31,071 bases of DNA from Propionibacterium sp. (GTDB lineage Bacteria; Actinomycetota; Actinomycetes; Propionibacteriales; Propionibacteriaceae), in the NCBI GenBank assembly GCA_022837595.1, contig JALHFX010000075.1, positions 1-31,071 of the forward strand, given 5' to 3'. The position numbers and the translations under genes are program-made. Below are positions 15,185-23,880 of the stretch, one piece after another (the stretch's first letter is position 1; each line of letters begins with the position of its first letter). The notes under the pieces are model-generated. The model had not been told where the DNA came from. It did not search any database and worked only from the letters and a program-made list of their open reading frames with translations.

Positions 15185-16635
15185 CCCCGCGAGGGGGCAC
15201 CCGGGTGGTCTCAGGCTCACCTCCCCCACAACTGGGCGACCTTTTGACGGCGCTGGACCCAGCCGCAGAAACTGCCTCAGCCCTGAGCGAGACCAGATCC
15301 ACTCAGAGTCCGAAACGCGCCAGCAGACTCGAGGCGGTTGATTGGCAACTCGTGATCCAGTTACGCCGGTCAGCGTCTGAACAGATCGCGGAGAACTCTC
15401 ATCATTGGGCCGGTGAGCATGGCCGGCCGATGCCCGCCGATGATCGCCGGATGATGGGGCGTTCGGTGATCAGCACGGTCGTCCGAGATTATGCGGGACG
15501 CCTCACACAGACCGGCGAGCAACTCTGGGAATTGGCCACCGAACAGGCATACGCGGCCGCCGTCGAGAACTCGATCTTCGGTTACGGAAGATTGCAGCCG
15601 CTCTTCGAGATCCCGACCGCCGAGAACATCGAAATCCACGGCTGGGATTGTGTGATGGCGCAACATGGCGATGGTCGCCGCGAACAGCTACCGCCGGTCG
15701 CCGACAGCGATGACGAACTGGTCGAAGCAATCCGCTTCCTCGGTTCGAGCGCCAATCCAGCGCGCGCTTTCGATGATGCACATCCGATGATGACCCTGGC
15801 GCTCGGTGATCGCTTCCGGCTGCATGCCATCGGATTCGGCCTGAGCTACCGGCCGTCGATCGTCATACGCCAGCACCTGCTGACCAGTATCGACCTGGAC
15901 GACCTCGCCAGCACCGGCATGCTACCCGCTGAACTCGCCGAATTCCTGCACACCTGCGTGCTCGCCCGCAAGTCGTGCGTGATTTCTGGCGATCAGGGTG
16001 CGGGCAAGACCACACTATTGCGTGCATTAGTCGCGGCGATCCCGATCAGCGAGCGCATCGGCACCCTCGAGACTGATTACGAATTACTCACTCATCTGTT
16101 GCCCGGGCGACGCAATATGGTCGCATTGCAGGCGAAGACTGGATTGGGTGAATACCACGACGGTCGCAGTGTGGGCGAATACTCGGTTGCCGATCTGATT
16201 CCCGAAGCCTTGCGCCAGAACCTCTCGCGAATGATCGTCGGTGAGGTCCGCGGGGGTGAGGCCGGAGCCATGTTTGAGGCGATGCAATCCGGCGCCGGCA
16301 CAATGTCGACGACACATTCGCATTCGGCGGCATCCACCATGGACCGGCTTGCCGCTCGGGTCGCGCAAGGTGGTGTGCTCGGTGTCGCCGAGGCATACCG
16401 CCAGATCGCGCTCAATCTGCATCTACTGATCCACGTCAACCTGGTGGATGATACCTGGCGCGGTGGTACGCGAAAGCGCTTCATCAGTGAGGTCCGTGAA
16501 CTAACCGGGGCTGTCGAGAACGGCCGACCTGTCACCCATCTCGCCTATCGGGCCGATGACCAGGGTCGACCCCTGCTCTTTCAGCCCAGTGCCGAATTGC
16601 TGGGCGAGCTGCGAGCGTTTCGGGGGCAGCCGTGA
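15181..16635 (+). CDS. tadA: TadA/CpaF-family secretion ATPase
   Basis: The hexameric motor ATPase that powers Tad pilus assembly, related to VirB11/PilB. It has 484 residues. The N-terminal region (about 95-250) contains the TadA helices and the IFGYGRLQPLFE stretch with ENIEIHGWDCVM. Walker A is GDQGAGKTT (270-278, Lys276). The Asp box LETDYEL, the Walker B-like LSRMIVGEVRGGEAGAMFEAM (about 350-370) and the His box GTMSTTHSHSA follow in the normal order. All catalytic motifs look intact. ATG 15181 overlaps the preceding stop by 4 bp and its own stop overlaps the tadB GTG, so translation is coupled along the operon. Confidence 0.93.
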   Translation: MTPRGGTRVVSGSPPPQLGDLLTALDPAAETASALSETRSTQSPKRASRLEAVDWQLVIQLRRSASEQIAENSHHWAGEHGRPMPADDRRMMGRSVISTVVRDYAGRLTQTGEQLWELATEQAYAAAVENSIFGYGRLQPLFEIPTAENIEIHGWDCVMAQHGDGRREQLPPVADSDDELVEAIRFLGSSANPARAFDDAHPMMTLALGDRFRLHAIGFGLSYRPSIVIRQHLLTSIDLDDLASTGMLPAELAEFLHTCVLARKSCVISGDQGAGKTTLLRALVAAIPISERIGTLETDYELLTHLLPGRRNMVALQAKTGLGEYHDGRSVGEYSVADLIPEALRQNLSRMIVGEVRGGEAGAMFEAMQSGAGTMSTTHSHSAASTMDRLAARVAQGGVLGVAEAYRQIALNLHLLIHVNLVDDTWRGGTRKRFISEVRELTGAVENGRPVTHLAYRADDQGRPLLFQPSAELLGELRAFRGQP

Positions 16636-17510
16636 GTGCGGTCTATCCGGGAATTGCAACAGCGATGATCATCATCGGGATTTTCACCGTTATCCACGGG
16701 CTGATGCCTTCGGTGGTCGGCGATGAGCAGGGCATCACGCTAGGAATTCGGGTTCGACGCCGCTGGCGCGGTATGCCGAAACCTATGCGTTGGCGACTGG
16801 GGATCGGCCTGGGGCTGGGAGTAGCAGTGCTCGCCTTCACAGGTTTCATCCCGGGGCTGTTGCTCGTGCCGGCACTGGTCGTCGTCCTACCCGAACTCTT
16901 GCGCGCCCAGCCTCAGCCCGAGATCGAGATGCTCGAAGCCCTCGATCGTTGGATCCGGGTATTGACCGCGTCGGTGCGGACTGGGAAGTCCGTTCCCCAG
17001 GCGCTTCGGTCCACGATCAATCAGGCTCCCTCGCTGTTGTCTGCTGCGCTACGTGGCCTGGTTGACAGACTGGACGATCGTTGGACACTGCGCGACAGCC
17101 TGCAGGCGATGGCCGATGATCTCGACTCTGCCGATGCGGACGCGGTATTGGCTGCCCTGATCCTGGTCGGAGAACGCGGCGGAATGGGAGCCTCTGCTAC
17201 TTTGCAGGCGCTCAGTGACAGCATTCAAGACCGGCTTCGGGCGATGCGCGAGATCGCTGCGGAGCGAGCCAAGCCACAGTTCGTGGTACGGCAGGTGACG
17301 TTGATCACCCTCACTGCGATCGCTGCGGGGATCGTGTTTGCTCCTGGATACTTCGCCGCCTTCACGTTACCGCTGGGCCAGATTCTGATGCTCGTGCTGG
17401 GCAGCTGCTATTTGGGATCGCTATATATCCTGCGCCGGATCGCTACTCCACGGCGGCGTGAACGGCTCTTGGTCCGCATACATGACCAGGAGGTGAGCGC
17501 TGATGCCTGA
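16632..17510 (+). CDS. tadB: TadB-like type II secretion F-domain membrane protein
   Basis: An inner-membrane platform protein of the pilus machine, 292 residues. It has an N-terminal helix (IATAMIIIGIFTVIHGLM) and a second hydrophobic block (GIGLGLGVAVLAFTGFIPGL). The T2SSF cytoplasmic domain spans about 110-225 (LDRWIRVLTASVRTGKSVPQAL, then a LILVGERGGMGASATLQAL helix pair). Two C-terminal helices follow (TLITLTAIAAGIVFAPGYFAA and LGQILMLVLGSCYLGSLYIL). This is the TadB pattern. GTG 16632 overlaps the tadA stop by 4 bp (GTGA), and its stop overlaps tadC by 8 bp. TadB and TadC usually work as a heteromeric platform recruiting TadA. Confidence 0.9.
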   Translation: MSAVYPGIATAMIIIGIFTVIHGLMPSVVGDEQGITLGIRVRRRWRGMPKPMRWRLGIGLGLGVAVLAFTGFIPGLLLVPALVVVLPELLRAQPQPEIEMLEALDRWIRVLTASVRTGKSVPQALRSTINQAPSLLSAALRGLVDRLDDRWTLRDSLQAMADDLDSADADAVLAALILVGERGGMGASATLQALSDSIQDRLRAMREIAAERAKPQFVVRQVTLITLTAIAAGIVFAPGYFAAFTLPLGQILMLVLGSCYLGSLYILRRIATPRRRERLLVRIHDQEVSADA

Positions 17511-18414
17511 TCCGCTTTTCGCGTCTGCCCTGCTCGGCGCTGCCACGGTTGCGGGCGGGGGCTGGTTGGTGGTTTATGCACTGCTACCTCGTCCTATTCG
17601 TTTGGACGATGCACTTGGCGTGCTGATGACCGAACACTCGGGGGCTTTGGGTGACCCCGGCCCGCTGCTGTTCTCAGACAGCACTTCGCGGCTGGAATTA
17701 CTGGGTGCTTGGTGCTATCAGCGTGGTCGATTTCCGCTGCCTGAGGCCACCGCGCGAATGCTACTGCTGAACGGACGCACAGTCGGAGACTACTTCAGTA
17801 ACAAGCTGGTGTTAGCTGCTGCCGGCCTGGTGATGCCCTGGCTCCTAGCGTTTGCCATCAGGCCGCTCACCGGTACGGTCGGAATACTGCCCGGAGTCGT
17901 CGGTCTCGCGGCAGCGCTAGTTGGCTGGTCGTGGCCCGATCTCGTGATGCGTTCGAAGCAGTATCAGACGAATGCGGACGCTGATGAGGCTTTGAACACG
18001 TATTTCGATCTTGTCGTGCTCGAAAGGCTCGCGAATCTGTCGGCGACGCAATCGCTCGAAGCCGCAGCAGCCCTCTCCGATACTCCAGTATTCGTTCGTA
18101 TAGCCGCGGCACTAGAACGTGCAAGACTTGAGCAGAGACCCCCGTGGAATGATCTCTACCGCTTGTCCCGCGAACTCGAGCTTCCGTCGATTGCGGATAT
18201 GGCAGACATCATGCGGCTGGACGATCAGGGCGCCGCACTCGCTGAAGTCCTGAGCTCGCGGGCCAAAGAGTTGAGGGACGCCCACTTGACCCGGGAACGT
18301 ACCCGTGCACATCAAGTGAGCGAGCGAATGACCCTGTGGATGTCGATTCCCGTGATCATTTTCGCGCTGATCTTCCTTATCCCGCCGTTATTGAGTATTT
18401 CAGGAGCTGGCTGA
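17503..18414 (+). CDS. tadC: TadC-like type II secretion F-domain membrane protein
   Basis: The second platform protein, 303 residues. It starts with a membrane segment (SALLGAATVAGGGWLVVYALL). A middle hydrophobic pair follows (KLVLAAAGLVMPWLLAFAIR and VGILPGVVGLAAALVGWSWP). The T2SSF domain covers about 150-265 (ADEALNTYFDLVVLERLANLSATQSLEAAA through REL and GAALAEVLSSRAKEL). A C-terminal helix ends the protein (TLWMSIPVIIFALIFLIPPLL). ATG 17503 is preceded by the strong AGGAGG at 17489-17494. It overlaps tadB by 8 bp. A pilin gene with its own strong ribosome-binding site follows after 50 bp. Confidence 0.88.
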   Translation: MPDPLFASALLGAATVAGGGWLVVYALLPRPIRLDDALGVLMTEHSGALGDPGPLLFSDSTSRLELLGAWCYQRGRFPLPEATARMLLLNGRTVGDYFSNKLVLAAAGLVMPWLLAFAIRPLTGTVGILPGVVGLAAALVGWSWPDLVMRSKQYQTNADADEALNTYFDLVVLERLANLSATQSLEAAAALSDTPVFVRIAAALERARLEQRPPWNDLYRLSRELELPSIADMADIMRLDDQGAALAEVLSSRAKELRDAHLTRERTRAHQVSERMTLWMSIPVIIFALIFLIPPLLSISGAG

Positions 18415-18464
18415 TGCCCGCTGTCGACCATGTGACATGTATCCACACCCAACCAGGAGGACCG

Positions 18465-18695
18465 ATGAACGATCTAGAACTGGCCCGGCCACCCCAAAGC
18501 CGTATCCGCCGGGTTGTATATCTAGCGGTGGGTACGATCGCGAGTTGGCGGTCTATCCCTTCGCGACGTGACGAGCGCGGCCTGTCACAGTCGACTGAGA
18601 ATGCGGTGCTGCTTACCGGGGCAGTGGCAATAGCGCTCACCGTGATCGGTCTGGTGGGCAATTATGTGGCCAAGAAGCTCGGCGAACTCGGCTGA
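18465..18695 (+). CDS. Small Flp-like pilin candidate
   Basis: A 76-residue protein with the size and layout of a Flp pilin: a basic 39-residue leader ending RRDERG, then a hydrophobic helix (NAVLLTGAVAIALTVIGLVG). The predicted type IV prepilin cleavage would fall after Gly39, giving a mature subunit of 37 residues. The key glutamate is Glu45, at position +6 after the glycine instead of the usual +5. ATG 18465 is preceded by AGGAGG (18455-18460), one of the strongest ribosome-binding sites in the operon, as expected for a highly made subunit. An upstream in-frame ATG (18414) lacks such a site. It lies between tadC and two TadE-like genes, which supports the assignment. Confidence 0.78.
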   Translation: MNDLELARPPQSRIRRVVYLAVGTIASWRSIPSRRDERGLSQSTENAVLLTGAVAIALTVIGLVGNYVAKKLGELG

Positions 18696-19056
18696 CCGCC
18701 GGGCCAGCAGCAGCCGAGGCCTTTTCAGCTCGGTCCAACTCGCTGTCTTGACGCCGTTGATGCTTGGCGTCATCTTTGCCGTCATCCAAAGCAGCATCTG
18801 GTTCGCCGGTCGCTCCACGGCACAGCAGGCAGCCATGGCCGGCGCCGAGCGTGCCGCGTATGCATCCGGCTTAGCCGACGATGCCGCGCGTGTCTGCGAA
18901 GAGATCGCTGAGCGTGGTGGTCTGCAAGCGATCGATGTCAGCGTCCAGGCAGAGTCTGGCGTAGTGCAAGTGCGGATCAGCGGCCGGGTATCGGAACTCT
19001 TGCCTGGGCCCTGGACGACAGTCGAAGCATCTGCGCAACGGATGAAGGAGGCGTGA
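18664..19056 (+). CDS. TadE-like pseudopilin (first copy)
   Basis: A 130-residue protein with a short basic leader (Ser/Arg-rich, ending SSSRG at Gly19), one hydrophobic helix (about 25-47, QLAVLTPLMLGVIFAVIQSSIW) and a secreted alpha/beta tail (TAQQAAMAGAERAAYASGL, then VSVQAESGVVQVRISGRV). This is the TadE-like pattern. The normally conserved helix glutamate (VELALxxP) is replaced by Gln25 in VQLAVLTP, which is unusual. ATG 18664 overlaps the pilin gene by 32 bp, and the GGTGGG just upstream is a modest ribosome-binding site, so the start is uncertain. Its stop overlaps the next start by one base. It is probably a minor pilin or an assembly adaptor. Confidence 0.75.
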   Translation: MWPRSSANSADRRASSSRGLFSSVQLAVLTPLMLGVIFAVIQSSIWFAGRSTAQQAAMAGAERAAYASGLADDAARVCEEIAERGGLQAIDVSVQAESGVVQVRISGRVSELLPGPWTTVEASAQRMKEA

Positions 19057-19607
19057 TGAGGCTGCTGCCACGACTCGAATCCCATGAATCCAGAGCCACC
19101 TTGACTATTTCGGGCGGTGACTCGGGGTCATTACCCGGCGTAGCGATCGAGTCATCCGATTCCGCGAGTTCAAAGATGAAGGGTCAACGTGGCAACCGAG
19201 GTAGTGTCGCGGTCGAGGTCACGTTGATTGTCCCACTGGTCGTGATGCTGATGCTCGGGCTTGCCGGCGGCTGGCGGATCGGCTGGGCACGAGCTCAGCT
19301 GGCCGAGGCAGCAGCAGCGGGCGCCCGCGCCGCAACACTGGCCGGGTCGGCTCCGCAGGCCGTCCAACAGGCGACCGCAGCTATCGAATTCGATCTAGCT
19401 ACGGTGGATGTGCATTGCAGTTCTTTGAGCGTGCAGATCGACGCCAGCGCTTTCAATAGTGCGCCCGGACATCACGCCGAAGTCAGCGCAGAACTCGGCT
19501 GTCGTCTGGACCTGGCTGACGTACTGGTCCCGGGCCTGCCTGGCGCAGTGCAGTTGGAGGCTCGCGCTACTGAGGCCCTGGATGTTTTCAAGGAGCGCAC
19601 ACCATGA
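19056..19607 (+). CDS. TadE-like pseudopilin (second copy)
   Basis: A 183-residue TadE-type protein. The prepilin-like site RG|SVAVEVTLIVPLVVML has Glu54 at the canonical +5 position after Gly49. Next come the membrane helix and a secreted domain with repeated Ala/Gln-rich helices (ARAQLAEAAAAGARAATLAG) and two cysteines (in VHCSSL and ELGCRL) that could form a disulfide. The leader of 49 residues is longer than usual. ATG 19056 is preferred because AAGGAGG (19045-19051) lies 4 nt upstream; GTG 19053 would leave 1 nt. A later ATG (19176) would give a short conventional leader but has no ribosome-binding site. The stop overlaps the next gene by 4 bp. Confidence 0.78.
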   Translation: MRLLPRLESHESRATLTISGGDSGSLPGVAIESSDSASSKMKGQRGNRGSVAVEVTLIVPLVVMLMLGLAGGWRIGWARAQLAEAAAAGARAATLAGSAPQAVQQATAAIEFDLATVDVHCSSLSVQIDASAFNSAPGHHAEVSAELGCRLDLADVLVPGLPGAVQLEARATEALDVFKERTP

Positions 19608-22330
19608 CTGCTGTCGCGCGAATCGTTCGGGCAGTTGTATCGTTGCTCGCTGTTCTCGGCATGGTCATCGGCGGCGCCTGGGCTCTGGCGAGATTCGGTC
19701 GGCTGTCGGCGCTGTGGACTACTGACTGGCGACAGGTGTTGACTCGCCCGGACGATGGATCGCTGCTGCTGGCAATCATCAGCCTTGTTGGTTGGGTCGC
19801 ATGGATCTTGATCACGTTGTCAATCGTGAACGAGGGGCTGGCTGCAGCGACTCAGCAACGGTGGCGCTTCAGATTCCCGGGGAGCGAATCACTCGCGCCG
19901 CTCACCGCCGTGCTAATCGCGGGTATCGTCGCGCTGCTGACGGGCGGCTCCGCGACCACCTCCTCGCAACGGGCCGCCGTCAACGATGCTCAATCTGCTT
20001 CACGCCTGGAGGCGGTAATTTCGAATGCGGTCGCTACCCAGGCTCCTGCCGACACCGCAAGCCAAGACAGAAGCCCTGAAACCCGTACGCATCTGGTTCA
20101 GCCCGGTGACAATCTATGGTCATTGGCTGAGAGGTATTACGGTGATGGCGCGAAGTGGCGCGAGATCGCGGACGCGAATCATACCTCGCTGCTCATTTCG
20201 ACCGATCATCTGGAGCCAGGCATGATGCTGGCGATCCCCGAGCTCGGTGTGGAACGGGCCGGGCCGACGATAGTCGTCCAGCCTGGTCAGACATTGAGCG
20301 GATTGTCCGCGGAGTACCTCGGCGATGCAGGACGCTGGGGCGAACTGGTCGAACTCAACTCTGATGTCATCAGCAATCCCGACCTTATCGATGCCGGATG
20401 GCACCTACAACTGCCCGGATCGCAGAACGACACGGCACCCGAAACCGGTCCGGACCTTGTCAGCGACTCAGATCAACAGCCCCAGGTTGGTCGGTCCGAG
20501 CCGGATAGGAATGCGGACCAGCGAGCCCCTGTGGATTTGGACTTGTGTCCAGTCCAACCGATTCATGACCAACCTCGCGGGTCGGACGAGCATTCGGTTG
20601 CCGTCGGTGAACAGATCGTTACTGCGCTGCAGAGCCATCAAGCTGGCATCATCGCGCTCGGTGGTGCAGCCATCAGCGTATTGGCGAGTACCTTCGTTTT
20701 GCGCCGCCGTCAGCAGCTGGCCAAACGACCGGTTGGCCGCGCCGTACCCGAACTCGGGCTGCGAGCCCGCCGCGCGAGTATCGGCTTGGTGCAGGCCGCT
20801 TCCGCGTTGCCGTTCATGGACCCGGCACCAGCGGTGACCGCAGGTGACCAAGCCCCCAATAATCGAGAGATCAATCGCGGTGAGACCGAGGTAGCGCTCG
20901 GCGTATTCAACGACGCAAGATCTGCGGGGCTACGGGCGGAGCTGCACTACGACGTCGAGCGCGAGCAAGTGACATGGCTCCACGGTCGGCACGACCTCTG
21001 CGTCGGCTTGGCCTGTGCTATGGGCCTTGCCCTCACCGAATCGCCGATGGTGCGTGTCATCGTTGCCGGTGAGAGTTTCGGCTGGCTGGCCACCCTCGAA
21101 GAGCCGCGACTCGAGGTATTTGCGAGAGTCGATGATGCCTGCCGCTGGCTCGACGAATTGGTTGCTCAGCGGATCGCCAACCGCGACCCGGACTCTTCGT
21201 TGATTCAACTGCGGGCCGATCCGCTGGTTTCCGAAGCCTGGTCGCCGGTCGTATTGATCATCGACGAGTCTCCCGCAAGGCTTCCGCGCCGGTTCAGTGG
21301 AGTGGGAATAAGCATGATCATTTGCGCTGGAGAAGCCATGCCCGTCGATGGTTCCGCTGTCATCCAGGTGAGCGCAGGACAAGCGATGTGTCTGCTCAGT
21401 GGTGAGCGGTTCGTCCCTTATACGGTGAATGGTGAGACTCAGCGGGCATTGGGTGAAGCTTTCGAAGGGGCTGCAGCCACCGATTATCCAGTGGCGCCGT
21501 GGTGGGCCACTGACGAAACAGCCGACCTGCCGATCCTATTGCCGACGGCCATCAGGCCAGCACCTGTGGAAGGAGGAGCGGTGTCGTCCATGGCCTCAGC
21601 TGAGCATCCCATGGTGAAACTGCTCGGCACTATCGAGCTGGTGGGGGCCCGTAACGCACCACCACCACGGGCGGTCAAGCAGTGCATCGAATACTGTGCC
21701 TGGTTGCTGGAGAACCCTGGCGGTACAGCAATCATGATGGCTGATGATCTGATGGTGGCGGAGACTACTCGGCGGTCGAATATGAGCAGGCTGCGCAGTT
21801 GGCTCGGCGCAGATGATCATGGTGCCGCCTATCTTCCGGATGCCTACTCTGGGCAGATCTCATTGCACCCTGCTATCACCTCAGATTGGGAGCTCCTACA
21901 GAGTCTTCTCGGTGGTGGCGTGAACCGCGTGGCGAACTCCTCGTTGGTGCATGCGCTCGAGTTTGTGAGGGGTGCCCCGCTGGCTGACGCGGCGCCAGGC
22001 CAGTGGCATTGGGCCGAGCAACTGCGGCAGAACATGGTCGCCACCATCTGCGATATCGCTGTGGTCCTTGCTCGTCGGGCTCTGAAAGCCGGCGATCTGG
22101 ATTCGGCCCGCTGGGCCATTGACAAGGGTCTTGCCGCCGGTGTCGAGGATGAACACCTCGCAGCAGCGCAGATCCAGCTTGCGCATCTGCAACAAGATGA
22201 CGCGTTGGTGGACCAGCTGGTCATGCAGCTCACCCGCAGAACTCGGGCGTTGGGCGTGGATCTCAGCGACGAAACGGTGACCTTGCTGCAGGAAGTCGTG
22301 GAGGGTAGGGCCCGTTTGCGCCGGGCCTGA
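19604..22330 (+). CDS. LysM-domain membrane protein with C-terminal SARP/BTAD-like domain
   Basis: This 908-residue protein ends the Tad operon. The N-terminus has three hydrophobic segments (about 8-28, 53-75 and 97-114). Two LysM-type peptidoglycan-binding repeats follow: HLVQPGDNLWSLAERYYGDGAKW (about 163-212) and IVVQPGQTLSGLSAEYLGDAGRW (about 222-272). A Pro/Asp-rich linker leads to a further helix (about 347-365, AGIIALGGAAISVLASTFVL) and a basic stop-transfer. The cytoplasmic part has an uncharacterised domain (about 385-600), a winged-helix-like segment (from about 669, KLLGTIELVGA) and a BTAD-like helical repeat (about 770-905, ALEFVRGAPLAD). The layout suggests a wall-sensing or wall-anchored regulator, which is inference. 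It may equally be a structural scaffold. ATG 19604 overlaps the pseudopilin stop. Confidence 0.82.
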   Translation: MTAVARIVRAVVSLLAVLGMVIGGAWALARFGRLSALWTTDWRQVLTRPDDGSLLLAIISLVGWVAWILITLSIVNEGLAAATQQRWRFRFPGSESLAPLTAVLIAGIVALLTGGSATTSSQRAAVNDAQSASRLEAVISNAVATQAPADTASQDRSPETRTHLVQPGDNLWSLAERYYGDGAKWREIADANHTSLLISTDHLEPGMMLAIPELGVERAGPTIVVQPGQTLSGLSAEYLGDAGRWGELVELNSDVISNPDLIDAGWHLQLPGSQNDTAPETGPDLVSDSDQQPQVGRSEPDRNADQRAPVDLDLCPVQPIHDQPRGSDEHSVAVGEQIVTALQSHQAGIIALGGAAISVLASTFVLRRRQQLAKRPVGRAVPELGLRARRASIGLVQAASALPFMDPAPAVTAGDQAPNNREINRGETEVALGVFNDARSAGLRAELHYDVEREQVTWLHGRHDLCVGLACAMGLALTESPMVRVIVAGESFGWLATLEEPRLEVFARVDDACRWLDELVAQRIANRDPDSSLIQLRADPLVSEAWSPVVLIIDESPARLPRRFSGVGISMIICAGEAMPVDGSAVIQVSAGQAMCLLSGERFVPYTVNGETQRALGEAFEGAAATDYPVAPWWATDETADLPILLPTAIRPAPVEGGAVSSMASAEHPMVKLLGTIELVGARNAPPPRAVKQCIEYCAWLLENPGGTAIMMADDLMVAETTRRSNMSRLRSWLGADDHGAAYLPDAYSGQISLHPAITSDWELLQSLLGGGVNRVANSSLVHALEFVRGAPLADAAPGQWHWAEQLRQNMVATICDIAVVLARRALKAGDLDSARWAIDKGLAAGVEDEHLAAAQIQLAHLQQDDALVDQLVMQLTRRTRALGVDLSDETVTLLQEVVEGRARLRRA

Positions 22331-22409
22331 GCTGTTCTGCGCGGGGTCGCGCGATGCGTAGGCCAACCCTAATCAGCCAAGGCTGCCCAGACCATGAGGG
22401 AGTGCAAAG

Positions 22410-23732
22410 TCAGTGCGCCGCTGCCGCCGCAGCCCCGCGCTGATAGTCCTCAGACTCGGAACTAGTGATAGCGAAGACCACGGCGCAAACGGCGAAGAGC
22501 ACCGCGATCCCGATGAAGAACGGCACCGAGTGCCCGTTTGCGGGTAGCAGCGCCGCAGCGACAACCGCACCGACGACATAGCCCAGGTTGTTGATGATGT
22601 CGTAAATCACCATGACTCTGCCGCGCACATCATCGGCGATGTGAGCCTGCACCACCGCATCGGCGCAGATCTTCACGCTCTGGAGACATAAGCCGAGCCC
22701 GAATCCCGCGATCATCAGGCTGGGGCGAAACAGCAGGCTACCGGGCATCAGCTGCACGACTGCCGCCGCTCCGAAGGCGAAGATGATCGTCCGACGCACG
22801 CCGATAATCGCGGAGGTCGGACTCGCGATCAACCCGGATAGCGCGAACCCGGCTCCGGAGATCAAGAACCAAGCGCCCATCTCGATCATCACGCGCTCGA
22901 GATCGGCGTCCGAGCCGAAGTAATGCCGGAAAAGGACGATGATCCCGGTCATCAGTGCGCCATAGCCGAGTCGTGCGAAGAAGACCATGGTCATTGACAG
23001 AGCAGCAGGATGCTTGCGCGTGATCTCGCGTCCAGCAGCGGTCAATCCGCTGACCACCTGGCTCCAGGTGGTCACCGGTGCGCCACTACGTGGCCCGAGT
23101 TCGGTACGCCCGAAGCCCATGGCGGTGATGGCCGCGGCAATGAAGAGGAGTGAGCCGACGAGGAAAACCAACCCATCGGCCCAATTCGGCGCCAGCAGTC
23201 GCCCGGATGCCAGCCTGATGATTGCGGCCAGCGCGCCGCCGATCATCCCGGACAGCGGCCCGAGCATCGGCATGATGGCTGCCGCGTCCAAGTACTCGTT
23301 GTTGTCGACAGTGAGCGGCATGCCGGCGGTCAGACCGGCGATCTGAAGCCGGTTCAGGCTGAGCGTGATGACGAGCAAGACCATCAAGACCGCCTGCCAG
23401 GCCATCCCGGTGTGACCCGTGACAACCATTGCGGTCATGATCAACGCCATGCTCATCCGCACTAGGTCACAGCCGATCACTACCCGCTGTCGAGAGTGTC
23501 GGTCCAGGATCGGGCTGACAAAGGGCCCAACCACCGAGAACGGCAGCATGATCAAAGCGATTACGGCCGCAACAGCCCAGGCGTTGGGCTGCGATTGAGG
23601 GCTGAATAAGAGGTAGGCGGCCATTCCGACCTGGACGACGGCATCTCCGCCCTGGGAGAGTGCGCGCACGATCACCAGCCGCCGGAACCCGGCATGACGC
23701 ATGAGTCGGGCCGGATGGTGAAGGGCTCTCAT
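22410..23732 (-). CDS. MFS permease
   Basis: A 440-residue major facilitator with about 12 membrane helices, probably an effluxer of the MFS_3/enterobactin-exporter-like type. The loop after helix 2 has FVSPILDRHSRQRVVIGCDLVRM, the GxLxDRxxR(R) signature of the superfamily. The second half has ASPTSAIIGVRRTIIFAFG. The substrate cannot be read from the sequence. ATG 23732 is chosen: no ribosome-binding site is present, but TACGAT lies 8 nt upstream on the minus strand, the layout of a leaderless transcript. Longer in-frame starts add a basic tail that looks non-native. It is convergent with the Tad operon (79 bp between stops) and divergent from the 146-residue protein. Confidence 0.85.
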   Translation of the reverse strand: MRALHHPARLMRHAGFRRLVIVRALSQGGDAVVQVGMAAYLLFSPQSQPNAWAVAAVIALIMLPFSVVGPFVSPILDRHSRQRVVIGCDLVRMSMALIMTAMVVTGHTGMAWQAVLMVLLVITLSLNRLQIAGLTAGMPLTVDNNEYLDAAAIMPMLGPLSGMIGGALAAIIRLASGRLLAPNWADGLVFLVGSLLFIAAAITAMGFGRTELGPRSGAPVTTWSQVVSGLTAAGREITRKHPAALSMTMVFFARLGYGALMTGIIVLFRHYFGSDADLERVMIEMGAWFLISGAGFALSGLIASPTSAIIGVRRTIIFAFGAAAVVQLMPGSLLFRPSLMIAGFGLGLCLQSVKICADAVVQAHIADDVRGRVMVIYDIINNLGYVVGAVVAAALLPANGHSVPFFIGIAVLFAVCAVVFAITSSESEDYQRGAAAAAAH

Positions 23733-23740
23733 AATGGACC

Positions 23741-23746
23741 ATCGTA
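23741..23746 (-). promoter_or_regulatory. Candidate leaderless -10 for the MFS gene
   Basis: On the minus strand TACGAT (TANNNT) ends 8 nt before ATG 23732, and no ribosome-binding site lies between. Confidence 0.35.
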
Positions 23747-23868
23747 GAAGACGCCTGTCTCGCGACCGCTTCTTCGATCCGGAGTGGACGATTCCGCACT
23801 GCGGCCCGAACACCTGCCGGAGCCATCGTCATCCCTCCGACCAGGGCAGACGCTATAGGTACGCACGG

Positions 23869-23874
23869 TATGGT
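23869..23874 (+). promoter_or_regulatory. Candidate leaderless -10 for the 146-residue protein
   Basis: TATGGT ends 6 nt before GTG 23881. This is the same TANNNT-N6-start spacing as at 11602, and it helps choose the GTG over the later ATG 23890. Confidence 0.45.
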
Positions 23875-23880
23875 TGAAGA

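Noticed and set aside
18439..18447. Isolated DnaA-box-like GTATCCACA before the pilin gene
   Set aside because: Single site with no cluster.
22339..22352. GCGCG/CGCGC hairpin after the Tad operon as terminator
   Set aside because: Only a 5-bp stem in GC-rich sequence; too weak to call.
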